Assembly (NCBI GenBank): GCA_021324735.1
Contig: JAJPIO010000009.1
Location: 514,510 to 578,509, forward strand
Source: Bacteroidota bacterium
GTDB taxonomy: Bacteria; Bacteroidota; Ignavibacteria; Palsa-1295
Length of the DNA stretch: 64,000 nucleotides
Direction of reading: 5' to 3'
Shown: positions 9,844-19,127 of the stretch, piece after piece
Position numbering within the stretch: position 1 is the first letter of the stretch
Layout: every line of letters begins with the position of its first letter
Translations under genes and position numbers: made by a program
The notes under the pieces: generated by a model
What the model saw: the letters and a program-made list of their open reading frames with translations, nothing else
The model's database searches: none
What the model was told of the DNA's origin: nothing

Positions 9844-10527
9844 ATGGACGCCGAGGAAAGGCTTCGCCTACTCGAACTTCGTATTCGTGCGGCCTGTGAT
9901 CGTGCAGGCCGCGCACGAGAAGAAGTGCTTCTTCTTCCAGTCTCTAAAACCCAGCCTCCTTCAGCAATTGCCGGATTTTATGCTCTCGGTCTTCATCAGT
10001 TTGGCGAAAGCCGCGTGCAGGAACTCCTGAAGAAAAAAGAGGAGCTGCCGCAAGGCATCCAATGGCATTTTATCGGCAACCTGCAATCCAACAAAATAAA
10101 ATATATTGCAGGCTTCGTTCACACGGTTCATTCCGTCCGAAGCTTAAGTATTGCAAACGAACTATCCTTCAGGGCTTCGCAGTACGATCGAACGATACGT
10201 ATTCTCCTGGAAGTAAATATTAGTAACGAGCCGCAGAAGCATGGAATAGAGCCTCGAGAGGTAGAGACACTCCTGCTCCCAATAGCTTCGTCGTGCCCGA
10301 ACCTGGAAATTACCGGCCTCATGGGCATGGCCTCCTTCGAGGAAGACCCCGAACGCACTCGTCCACAATTTCGAGCGCTTCGCGAGCTTCGAGATTCTAT
10401 TATGGTCAAGCATCCCCAGTTCACCGGATTGAAAGAACTTTCCATGGGCATGTCTAACGATTTTGAAGTTGCGATCGAAGAAGGGGCGACGATAGTTCGC
10501 GTAGGGAGCGCGCTGTTTGAAGAGTAG
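9844..10527 (+). CDS. yggS: YggS family pyridoxal phosphate homeostasis protein
   Basis: PVSKTQPPSAI..., WHFIGNLQSNKIKYI, ELSMGMSNDFEVAIEEGATIVRVGSALF. Confidence 0.93.
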   Translation: MDAEERLRLLELRIRAACDRAGRAREEVLLLPVSKTQPPSAIAGFYALGLHQFGESRVQELLKKKEELPQGIQWHFIGNLQSNKIKYIAGFVHTVHSVRSLSIANELSFRASQYDRTIRILLEVNISNEPQKHGIEPREVETLLLPIASSCPNLEITGLMGMASFEEDPERTRPQFRALRELRDSIMVKHPQFTGLKELSMGMSNDFEVAIEEGATIVRVGSALFEE

Positions 10528-10642
10528 TCTTAGACAAGGAGTAATGCTCCTCTAAGGAGATTATTTTGGTCGAAGTAAGCGTTAGAATTGCATCGGTACA
10601 GCCCCTAACCGAGTAAAACCGTACTCATTACCTGTTATTGTT

Positions 10643-11158
10643 ATGCGTCTCAGTGCCCTCGAAATCAAGAAGAAAGAATTTCAGCAGAAGATGAGAGGCT
10701 GCGACCCCGACGAGGTGCAGTCGTTCTTGGATCAGGTATCTCAGGAGGTAGAAGTACTCGTTCGCGAGAAGAAGGATGCTGACGAGCGGCTTGTAACTAC
10801 CGAAGAGCGCCTCGCGCATTATCTTTCGCTGGAGCAGACGATCGAAAAGACGCTGATGGCCGCACAGCAAACAGCGGTAAAGATCGAGGAGCAAGCGAAG
10901 CGCGAGGCAGAGCTTATTCGGCGTGATGCCGAACTCGACCGGGACCGTAAGCTTACCGACGGCCGAATAGAAGTGGAACGGCTGGAGCGAGAACTGATCC
11001 GACTGCGTGCGGAGTATGACTCCACACTTGCTCGAATGCGTTCTCTGCTTGCAGGGTTTACGGCATTTCTTGGCAATCTGGAAAATCAGATCGAGCATCC
11101 GGTTACAACAATGCCGGTCGCAACAGCCCCAACGTCCGATGTTAGTTGGGGCGCCTAA
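10643..11158 (+). CDS. DivIVA domain-containing protein
   Basis: LSALEIKKKEFQQKMRGCDPDEVQSFLDQVSQEVE N-terminal DivIVA motif plus coiled coil. Confidence 0.88.
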   Translation: MRLSALEIKKKEFQQKMRGCDPDEVQSFLDQVSQEVEVLVREKKDADERLVTTEERLAHYLSLEQTIEKTLMAAQQTAVKIEEQAKREAELIRRDAELDRDRKLTDGRIEVERLERELIRLRAEYDSTLARMRSLLAGFTAFLGNLENQIEHPVTTMPVATAPTSDVSWGA

Positions 11159-11186
11159 ACGCGCTGGGTTTTAACTCCATACTTCT

Positions 11187-13622
11187 ATGCGAGCATTCTA
11201 TTATTCGTTGCTTGCTTCTTTACTTGCCACTGCTTTTTTCGTTGTCGCAGCTTCGTTCCTTATCACAGGTCCGGCGCGGGCGCAGCTAAGTCTTGTTAAG
11301 ATCGATAACGGAACATACGGTGGCCACTTTCTCCCTTCGGGACGCCCGTTATGGGAAGAAAGTGTAATGTTGATGCCCAAGGGGCCGTGCAAGCTTGTAA
11401 AGCTCTATGTGTATTTTGTTGGTACCTCTAAACTGCAGGATACGATCTGGCTAGCGGGTGATGCTTCCGAAGGGCTAACGCCGCCTTCGCATTATGTGTG
11501 GGACCACAATTTACTCACCGATCCTATCGTGTTTACTCCACCCGGTAAAACAGGGTGGGACACCATCGATGTCAGCGATCGCAACGTCCGCAGCGATGGA
11601 TACGATCGTATCGTTGTCCAACATCGCTTACATAGCAATGGAAATACATTCGGTTATACACGGACGCTTTCCATGCCCGTTGCGTCGTTCCTTTACGATC
11701 CGTGGACGGCAAACACCCAATTTTATAATATCCCGGGCATCTTATATTTAGGCAGTGGGGATTACATGGTCCGCCTCGGAGTGCAATATGACTATCCTTC
11801 GGGCGACACATCCCAGCCCCCGCCGGCGCCGACGCTCATAAATGTTACGAAGACAGCAGGGCTCACATCGAACAACGCTATTATTCAATCGGATAGAGTA
11901 AGTGTTGTCGATTGGAATGGTGATGGCTGGGATGATATTGCCATTGGTTCGAAATTTTTCCAGAATAATGGCGATGGTACATTTAAAGATGTATCCTCCA
12001 CTGTGAATATCGCTGCATCGGCATCTATCTGGGGGGATTTCGATAATGATGGTAAGATCGATTGTTATGCGATCAATGGTGGTGCGGGCGATAAACTCTA
12101 TCGGAATAATGGTGATGGTACCTTCACCGATGTTACGGCGAAGTCCGGCCTTTCGAATCCGTACCCGACCGTAACGCCGATCTGGTTCGATTACGACCAT
12201 GATGGTTATCTCGATCTCTTTATTGCGAATGGCCGCTCAGTCGATGCACAGGGTAACGAGACATATCATCCCGATCAGTTGTGGCATAATAATCAGGACG
12301 GGACGTTCACCAATGTCAGCACAACGGCACAAATCCCATTAGGTGATCCGCCACCTTATTACGATTGCTGGGGCGCCGGCCCCTGTGATTACGATGGTGA
12401 TGGCTGGCCCGATATTTTTGTCGCGACCTATCGTCTCGCTCCTGATCTGTTATATCATAACTTACACAATGGGACCTTCGAAGAAGTAGGCGCACAGACC
12501 GGAGTTCAGGGCGACGAAACGAGCGACCCACAATATTTCGGTCACGGTATTGGCTGCGATTGGGGTGATTTCAATAATGACGGGCTGGTCGATCTTGCCG
12601 TGGGTAACCTCGGTCATCCGGACCAGCGTGGTTCTTACTCGAATCCGTCACTGATCTTTCAGAATGGTGGCGGGCCGGATTACACATTCACCGACGTTCA
12701 TCAACAGATGGGTCTTAAATTCCGAGAAATGAACGCGGGGATCATCTGGGTGGATCTGAATAACGATGGCTTCCTGGACCTGTGGCATTGTCAGTATTCC
12801 TATAATAATGCTGGTGATACCGTCGGCTATCCTCTCATTGAACAGTACCGGCCATCGCGTGTCTACATCAATCAAGGTCCCTCGAAGAATTTTCACCTGC
12901 AGGATATGACCTGGCAGTTCGGTTCGCTCATTCACGGTTCATGGACGGCAGCGCGTGGTGACTTCAATCACGATGGCCGAATGGATATTGTCGCTGCTAG
13001 TGGCAAGAATAATGAAGGGGTAAAGCTATTTCAGAACAATCTTCCCAATACCGGCAACTGGCTCGAGTTCATTCTGAAAGGTGATCCCAAGTATCATGTT
13101 TCGATGGATGCATACGGTACTTCGATCACAGTATATTCTGGTGGAATGAAGATCTATCGCGATCTCATGGGTGGAGGAAGTGGAGCGACCGGCACCCAGA
13201 ATACCAATATGTACCATTTCGGGTTAGGCTCTGCCACTGTTGCGGATAGTGTTCTAATTAGGTATCCGAACAGTCGGACGCGAAAGCTCTATAATGTTGC
13301 TGCTAATAAGCTGACAGTCATACCATACGACGAAGCGCAAAATGATGTGAAACAAGCTGGCAATATCGTCCAATTCGAGATCACAAACGCGACCGCCACT
13401 TCGGATGGCATCAAAGTATCGGTGGCATCTGGCGCTGCCCAGGCCGTTAATTTTGTTGTGACCGATATTCTCGGCCATACGGTAAGTCGATCAGCATATT
13501 TTGTTGTGAACGAAAGCTCGGAAATTTTGCCGTTGCGCTATCCGCTTCCGAATGGTATTTATTTCGTTCAAGCCAGCGGAGACTTTGGAAAGGTAATAAA
13601 GAAATTCAGCGTTCTTCGCTGA
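11187..13622 (+). CDS. FG-GAP/VCBS repeat, ASPIC/UnbV-like secreted protein with T9SS-type C-terminal domain
   Basis: Signal peptide; repeated D-x-D/N-x-D-G calcium motifs (DWNGDGWDD, DFDNDGKID, DYDHDGYLD, DYDGDGWPD, DFNNDGLVD, DLNNDGFLD, DFNHDGRMD); C-terminal PNGIYFVQASGDFGKVIKKFSVLR. Confidence 0.88.
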   Translation: MRAFYYSLLASLLATAFFVVAASFLITGPARAQLSLVKIDNGTYGGHFLPSGRPLWEESVMLMPKGPCKLVKLYVYFVGTSKLQDTIWLAGDASEGLTPPSHYVWDHNLLTDPIVFTPPGKTGWDTIDVSDRNVRSDGYDRIVVQHRLHSNGNTFGYTRTLSMPVASFLYDPWTANTQFYNIPGILYLGSGDYMVRLGVQYDYPSGDTSQPPPAPTLINVTKTAGLTSNNAIIQSDRVSVVDWNGDGWDDIAIGSKFFQNNGDGTFKDVSSTVNIAASASIWGDFDNDGKIDCYAINGGAGDKLYRNNGDGTFTDVTAKSGLSNPYPTVTPIWFDYDHDGYLDLFIANGRSVDAQGNETYHPDQLWHNNQDGTFTNVSTTAQIPLGDPPPYYDCWGAGPCDYDGDGWPDIFVATYRLAPDLLYHNLHNGTFEEVGAQTGVQGDETSDPQYFGHGIGCDWGDFNNDGLVDLAVGNLGHPDQRGSYSNPSLIFQNGGGPDYTFTDVHQQMGLKFREMNAGIIWVDLNNDGFLDLWHCQYSYNNAGDTVGYPLIEQYRPSRVYINQGPSKNFHLQDMTWQFGSLIHGSWTAARGDFNHDGRMDIVAASGKNNEGVKLFQNNLPNTGNWLEFILKGDPKYHVSMDAYGTSITVYSGGMKIYRDLMGGGSGATGTQNTNMYHFGLGSATVADSVLIRYPNSRTRKLYNVAANKLTVIPYDEAQNDVKQAGNIVQFEITNATATSDGIKVSVASGAAQAVNFVVTDILGHTVSRSAYFVVNESSEILPLRYPLPNGIYFVQASGDFGKVIKKFSVLR

Positions 13623-13630
13623 ACTGTATT

Positions 13631-14566
13631 ATGCCGTTTCCAAAGATCAGTGCTATTATCATTACACGAAATCGTGTAGCCTATCTTCGGGAGTGCGTTG
13701 AGTCTTGCCTTCTGCAAAATTATCCGTCGCTCGAGATTTTGATCGGCGATAATGGCTCGACCGATGGTACGATCCAATATCTCGAAAGTCTGGCTAAGAG
13801 TGATTCCCGAGTTGTAACGCTCTTCAACGGACGTAATCTTGGTTCTTGTGAAGGGCGTAATCTCTTGCTTCAGCGTTCCACCGGTGAACTGTGGTTTATC
13901 ATTGATGATGATGCGACCTTTCAGCATCCTGATGATCTGGTGAAAGTCGCTCAGGAGTTCGAGCGCCATCCCAAAGCAGGAGCGATCGGTTTTACGGTCG
14001 TTAATGCGCAAGATCCGCAGACACTGAATCTTTGGATGTATCAGGCAAATCCGGAGAAAGCCCGTTGGAGGGAATTTCGCTCGGCCCAGTTTGCCAGTTG
14101 CGCAGTCGCTGTTCGACGGCAGGCCATGGAAGATGCTCGCTTTGCCCACGGCGAGTATTTTGTTAACTCGTTCTTTTATAGCTGGGATGAATTCCCAATA
14201 GCCTGGCGTCTTCTGGAGACAGGATGGGAATGCTGGTATTCACCGGTGGTGGCTATTCGGCATTATGGTTCGTCCACCATCGACGTCCCAACGGCGCACC
14301 GCGTTCATCTGGACGCCAAGAGCGTAGGGCAGTTTGCCGGCCTTATTCTGCCGTTTCCTTATGGCTGGTGGAAGTATGTTGTACGGCTTAGCCTGTGGAT
14401 GCTAAAGCGCGCATGGCGTACGAATACCATGAAAGCATGCCTTACCGGATTTTTGGAAGGCATACCCGCGTTCTTCTCCGAACGCCGAAAACATATCAAA
14501 GTACGGCCTGCTACGGTACGCGCGTTTATTGCGTTAGTTAAGAAGGAAAAGGAAATTACGAATTAA
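13631..14566 (+). CDS. Family 2 glycosyltransferase
   Basis: ISAIIITRNRVAYLRECVESCLLQNYPSLEILIGDNGSTDGT; IDDDATFQ. Confidence 0.9.
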   Translation: MPFPKISAIIITRNRVAYLRECVESCLLQNYPSLEILIGDNGSTDGTIQYLESLAKSDSRVVTLFNGRNLGSCEGRNLLLQRSTGELWFIIDDDATFQHPDDLVKVAQEFERHPKAGAIGFTVVNAQDPQTLNLWMYQANPEKARWREFRSAQFASCAVAVRRQAMEDARFAHGEYFVNSFFYSWDEFPIAWRLLETGWECWYSPVVAIRHYGSSTIDVPTAHRVHLDAKSVGQFAGLILPFPYGWWKYVVRLSLWMLKRAWRTNTMKACLTGFLEGIPAFFSERRKHIKVRPATVRAFIALVKKEKEITN

Positions 14567-14635
14567 CAATGGCGAATTACGAATGAGGATGCTCATTCGC
14601 TTTCTTTCGTCATTCATAATTCGTTAGTCGTAATT
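14554..14635. repeat. Inverted arrays of degenerate heptanucleotides, same family as 1135-1362
   Basis: aattacg-aattaac-aatggcg-aattacg-aatgag, then inverted ctcattcgc...cgtcattcataattcgttagtcgtaatt. Confidence 0.85.
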
Positions 14636-14639
14636 GTAA

Positions 14640-17600
14640 ATGTATCCAGAACTCAAAACATCAGTTACACCCGACGAGCGTGAGCATTTAGTGCTCGAAG
14701 AGTGGAAACGGCACAATGTATTTCGCCGCTCGGTCGAAGAGCGCGATGCCGATAATGTCTTTTCTTTTTATGAAGGACCGCCAACGGTTAATGGCGCGCC
14801 CGGAATTCACCACGTTTTTTCGCGTACCATCAAGGATGCTATTTGCCGCTATAAAACAATGCGAGGATACCGCGTTGAGCGCAAAGCAGGATGGGATACC
14901 CATGGTTTGCCGGTCGAGATCGCCGTGGAGCGGGAGCGTGGTTTTCGGCATAAGTCCGATATTGTAAAATACGGTATCGACAAATTCGTCGAGGAATGCC
15001 GCACGCTGGTCTATTCGAATATCGACCGCGATGCCGGCTGGAAAGAGCTCACGGAACGCATGGGATATTGGGTCAATATGGACGATCCGTATATCACGTG
15101 CACCAACGATTATGTTGAATCGATCTGGTGGGCGCTCAAACAGTTTCACGACAAAGGGCTGATCTACAAAGGTTTTAAGATCCAGCCCTATTGTCCGCGT
15201 TGTGAAACGGCACTCTCGTCGCATGAAGTATCGCTCGGCTACGATACGGCAAAGGATCCCAGCGTTTTTGTAAAATTCAAGCGGAAGAATGTGCCGCAGG
15301 AAGAATACTTCCTTGCGTGGACGACCACACCTTGGACGCTTATTTCCAATGTCGCACTTGCCGTTCATCCCGATGTCGAATATGTAACGGTCATCAATAA
15401 GCGCAAGGATAAGATCGATCGCCTGGTCCTTGCGAAGCCATTACTTTCGAAGCTCGAGGGTGATGTTGAGATCGTAAGCGAGTGTTTAGGTCGCGACCTT
15501 GAAGGCGCGGAATATGAACCGCTCTTTAGCTATGTACCAATCAACGGCAAAGCTTTCTTTGTCGTACTGGGCGACTACGTCACGACCGAAGATGGTACGG
15601 GTATAGTGCACACTGCGCCCGCTTTTGGTGAGGACGATTTCCAGGTCAGCAAGAAGTATGGTCTGCCGGTTATCAATCCGGTTGATAAGACCGGATCGTT
15701 CGTCGATGCTGTAACCGATTTTGCGGGCCAATTCGTAAAAGAAGCAGACCCGGCGATCATCGATAATCTCAAGCGACGTGGCATTCTTTATCGCCGCGAA
15801 ACTATCGAGCATACGTATCCTTTCTGCTGGCGTTGCGATACACCGCTGCTTTATTACGCACGGGATTCGTGGTACATCCGAGTAACCGATTATAAGCAGT
15901 CTCTTATCAAAGAGAATAAAGCGATCAATTGGCAGCCGCCGGAAATGCGTGATGGACGGTTCGGCAATTGGCTGGAAGAATTGAAGGACTGGGGATTATC
16001 CCGCGAGCGTTTTTGGGGCACACCGTTACCCATTTGGGTGTGCGAAGAATGTAGTGCCGAAAAGTGCGTTGGTTCGTTCGAAGACCTGAGCGATGGCGTC
16101 AATGCCGCTGGCGCTGCGGTCAATCCGGATGCGGCAGGATTCGACCCGCATAAACCGTTCGTAGATGAGATCACATTTGAGTGCTCCTGCGGTGGCACGA
16201 TGCGTCGTACACCGGAGGTGATCGACGTCTGGTTCGATTCTGGTTCGATGCCGTTCGCGCAATTTCACTATCCGTTCGAGAACCACGATAAGTTTAACGA
16301 GCGCTATCCAGCGGATTACATCTCCGAAGGTGTCGATCAGACCCGCGGCTGGTTCTATACACTGCATGCGATCAACACCTTCTTGTTTGGCGAAGCGCCG
16401 TATAAGAATGTCATTGTAAACGACATGCTGCTCGACAAGAACGGGCAAAAAATGTCGAAGTCGCGCGGCAATGTTGTGAACCCATTCGATGTGATGTCGA
16501 AGCAGGGAGCCGATGCTACACGCTGGTATTTGCTTTCGGCAGCAGTTCCGTGGAAGCCACGCTCGTTTAACGAAGATGACCTTGCTGAACTCGAGCGCAA
16601 GCTTTTTGGTACGCTTACGAACACGTACGGCTTCTTTGCACTATATGCGAATATCGATAATTATGTGCACGACCAGGAAGGTCGCCCGACCGCGGGAGCA
16701 TCGCTTTTAGCGAGCAATTCTCGGCTTGAGATCGACCGGTGGATACTCAGCAAGTTAAACTCCCTCGTCAAAGAATGCCGAGCGAATTTGGACGCATACG
16801 AGCTTACGCGTCCGGCCCGGGCGATCCACGAGTTCGTTGTCGAGCAGCTTTCGAACTGGTACATCCGTCGCAATCGTCGCCGTTTTTGGAAGAGCGAACA
16901 AGTAGCGGATAAACAGGCTGCATATGAAACGCTATACGAATGTCTCGTTACGGTTGCGAAGCTGATGGCCCCGCTTGCGCCATTCTTTTCCGACTGGATG
17001 TATCGAGCGCTGACAGCGGAGGCGGGTGGTAAAGAGTCCATCCATCTCGAACTCTATCCAGCTCCAAACGAGGCGTTAATAGACAAAGCGCTCGAAAAGC
17101 GAATGGAGGCTGCACAGGTTGCTTCCTCGCTCGTTCGTCAAATGCGCGAGCGCGCTCGTATTCGTGTACGTCAGCCGCTCGAGCGGATTCTTATTCCCGT
17201 CGCGAACCGTGCCGAGCGGGAAGAACTTCGTAAAGTGGAAGACGTCATTCGCGAAGAGGTCAACGTCAAGCGGGTGGAATACGTCGAGGCCGGTGACAGC
17301 GATGTCATAAAGCTGCGCGCGAAGGCAAATTTCAAATCGCTTGGCTCGCGTCTTGGTAAGGCGATGAAATCTGTTGCCGCGAAAGTACAGAAGCTCTCGC
17401 AGGACGAAATACGGGAGTACCAGTCCACTGGGACTCTTAAGCTGGAGATCGACGGGGCTGAAGTGGTGCTCGAACGTGGAGATATCGAAGTCTCGGCGGA
17501 GGATGTCGAAGGATGGCTGGTCGCTTCCGAGGGCGGTTTTACTGTCGCATTGGATACGCACCTTACTCCCGAACTCCGAAGTGAGGGAATGGCACGCGAA

Positions 17601-17849
17601 TTCGTGAATCGTGTACAGAACCTTCGAAAGGAATCGGGCTTCGATGTTACCGATCGGATCGGTATTTTCGTGGCCTCGAAATCGGACGAGATCATGGCTG
17701 CCGTGCGGGCTCATGCTGCGTTTATCCAGCAGGAGACGCTCGCCGAGTCGATCGCTTCGGATGGTGAAGCGCTTACGGAAGCGGCGTCCGCGACGGTCGA
17801 AATCCTCGACCACGAGGCAACGATCCGGCTGGTTCGGGTACGGGCCTAA
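14640..17849 (+). CDS. ileS: Isoleucyl-tRNA synthetase (IleRS2-like)
   Basis: 1069 aa; EGPPTVNGAPGIHHVFSRTIKDA, GWDTHGLPVE, GQKMSKSRGN; altered HIGH motif reads GIHH. Confidence 0.95.
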   Translation: MYPELKTSVTPDEREHLVLEEWKRHNVFRRSVEERDADNVFSFYEGPPTVNGAPGIHHVFSRTIKDAICRYKTMRGYRVERKAGWDTHGLPVEIAVERERGFRHKSDIVKYGIDKFVEECRTLVYSNIDRDAGWKELTERMGYWVNMDDPYITCTNDYVESIWWALKQFHDKGLIYKGFKIQPYCPRCETALSSHEVSLGYDTAKDPSVFVKFKRKNVPQEEYFLAWTTTPWTLISNVALAVHPDVEYVTVINKRKDKIDRLVLAKPLLSKLEGDVEIVSECLGRDLEGAEYEPLFSYVPINGKAFFVVLGDYVTTEDGTGIVHTAPAFGEDDFQVSKKYGLPVINPVDKTGSFVDAVTDFAGQFVKEADPAIIDNLKRRGILYRRETIEHTYPFCWRCDTPLLYYARDSWYIRVTDYKQSLIKENKAINWQPPEMRDGRFGNWLEELKDWGLSRERFWGTPLPIWVCEECSAEKCVGSFEDLSDGVNAAGAAVNPDAAGFDPHKPFVDEITFECSCGGTMRRTPEVIDVWFDSGSMPFAQFHYPFENHDKFNERYPADYISEGVDQTRGWFYTLHAINTFLFGEAPYKNVIVNDMLLDKNGQKMSKSRGNVVNPFDVMSKQGADATRWYLLSAAVPWKPRSFNEDDLAELERKLFGTLTNTYGFFALYANIDNYVHDQEGRPTAGASLLASNSRLEIDRWILSKLNSLVKECRANLDAYELTRPARAIHEFVVEQLSNWYIRRNRRRFWKSEQVADKQAAYETLYECLVTVAKLMAPLAPFFSDWMYRALTAEAGGKESIHLELYPAPNEALIDKALEKRMEAAQVASSLVRQMRERARIRVRQPLERILIPVANRAEREELRKVEDVIREEVNVKRVEYVEAGDSDVIKLRAKANFKSLGSRLGKAMKSVAAKVQKLSQDEIREYQSTGTLKLEIDGAEVVLERGDIEVSAEDVEGWLVASEGGFTVALDTHLTPELRSEGMAREFVNRVQNLRKESGFDVTDRIGIFVASKSDEIMAAVRAHAAFIQQETLAESIASDGEALTEAASATVEILDHEATIRLVRVRA

Positions 17850-18046
17850 GTCGCACTTTAGGCTCGTCCAATGGCCGTTAAAACGGTGGTTTTGTTGCTA
17901 CCAAATCACCGTACTTTTTCGGATTCTTTCGGTCTTAGGGTTGTTTTGACTCATCCTTTTAGAAAAAGGGTATTCTGGGCTGTTTTCTACAATAACAGGC
18001 AGAATTCATTTTTAACCTAAGGGATGCTTCAGTCATCCATAACCCT

Positions 18047-19015
18047 ATGGCGAAAACACAGAAGGTAAAGCGGGCTGTAACGTCGGCAAAACCCGCAAAG
18101 CGGGCAGGAGCCTCCAAAGCTGCAAAACCGAACGTAAAGTCGGCTTCCCGGCCAACCGCCAAGGCCAAGCGGCCGGTGGCGAAAAAAGCTGTTGCTAAAA
18201 AAGCAGCGCCTGCAAAAGTCGCCAAGCCTGCCAAAAAGGTCGTTGCACGGAAACCGGTAGTGAAGAGTCGCACGAAAGTTGCGACATCAAAAAAAGCTTC
18301 CGGAAAGACCGGGACGGGTTCGAAAATTGCCATAGGGGTGGTCAGTGCGACCATGGCGGCAACCGCAGGAGCGGTCGCTATAAAAGCGGCTTCGAAAGCG
18401 AAGTCCGCAGCACCAAAGAAAGCTCCAGTGGAGCAACCAAGGAAGAATTTACTAATGCCAACAAACACAAACGGTAAGCAAAAGGAAGTTGCACCCGGTG
18501 GCGGCATCGTTCAGCCGGCCACCAAATCGGCGCCTGCGATGCGCCTTCGAGCTGACGATGCAGAAATATTAGCGAGTGCCAAAGAGCGTTACGGTCGGAA
18601 AGACCTTGACATGTTCAAGAAGCTCCTAATTGAGCAGCGGCAGGAAGCGAAAGAAGAATTCGATATTCTGAGCCAGAACATACTCGATACATCGGGTGAG
18701 TTCGAAGCAGACAATCAGACCTATTCGCTGCATACAGCCGAGCAGGGCACCGATGCGATCGAGCGCGAGAAGACATTCCTTCACGCACAGCGTACGAGCG
18801 ATTACATTAAGAAACTCGATGAAGCTTTAGAACGTATCGAACGTGGTACCTATGGTATCTGCGTTATCTGTGGCGGCCTTATCGAGAAAGAGCGTCTGCA
18901 GGCCGTGCCGATCACTCAGAAGCACGTCGACTGCAAGAACCGCACGCAAGTTCGCAAGCCGACTGCGACCGAAGGCTTCCGCGACTTTGAGGAGTCTGCC
19001 GCCAGCGCCGAATAA
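18047..19015 (+). CDS. TraR/DksA-type zinc finger protein with Lys/Ala/Pro-rich histone H1-like N-terminus
   Basis: N-terminal AKKAVAKKAAPAKVAKPAKK tail; C-terminal ALERIERGTYGICVICGGLIEKERLQAVPITQKHVDCK. Confidence 0.88.
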   Translation: MAKTQKVKRAVTSAKPAKRAGASKAAKPNVKSASRPTAKAKRPVAKKAVAKKAAPAKVAKPAKKVVARKPVVKSRTKVATSKKASGKTGTGSKIAIGVVSATMAATAGAVAIKAASKAKSAAPKKAPVEQPRKNLLMPTNTNGKQKEVAPGGGIVQPATKSAPAMRLRADDAEILASAKERYGRKDLDMFKKLLIEQRQEAKEEFDILSQNILDTSGEFEADNQTYSLHTAEQGTDAIEREKTFLHAQRTSDYIKKLDEALERIERGTYGICVICGGLIEKERLQAVPITQKHVDCKNRTQVRKPTATEGFRDFEESAASAE

Positions 19016-19122
19016 GTGCTAAGTGCTTTGTGTTGAGTGCGAAGTAACTCAGGGCAAAGATTGGCCTAAGAGGCAACATCGAAGGATGGGATTCTCAGCA
19101 CTAAGCACTTAACACCAGCACT
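19013..19122. repeat. Inverted arrays of a different heptanucleotide (taagtgc / gcactaa)
   Basis: taagtgc-taagtgc-tttgtgttgagtgcgaagt, about 50 nt spacer, cagcactaagcacttaacaccagcact. Confidence 0.82.
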
Positions 19123-19127
19123 GCAAC

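Noticed and set aside
17076-17813. 245-aa minus-strand ORF
   Set aside because: Antisense shadow of ileS from codon bias.
17850-17970. Weak hairpins after ileS as terminators
   Set aside because: Short stems without a convincing T-tract in the right place; not strong enough to call.
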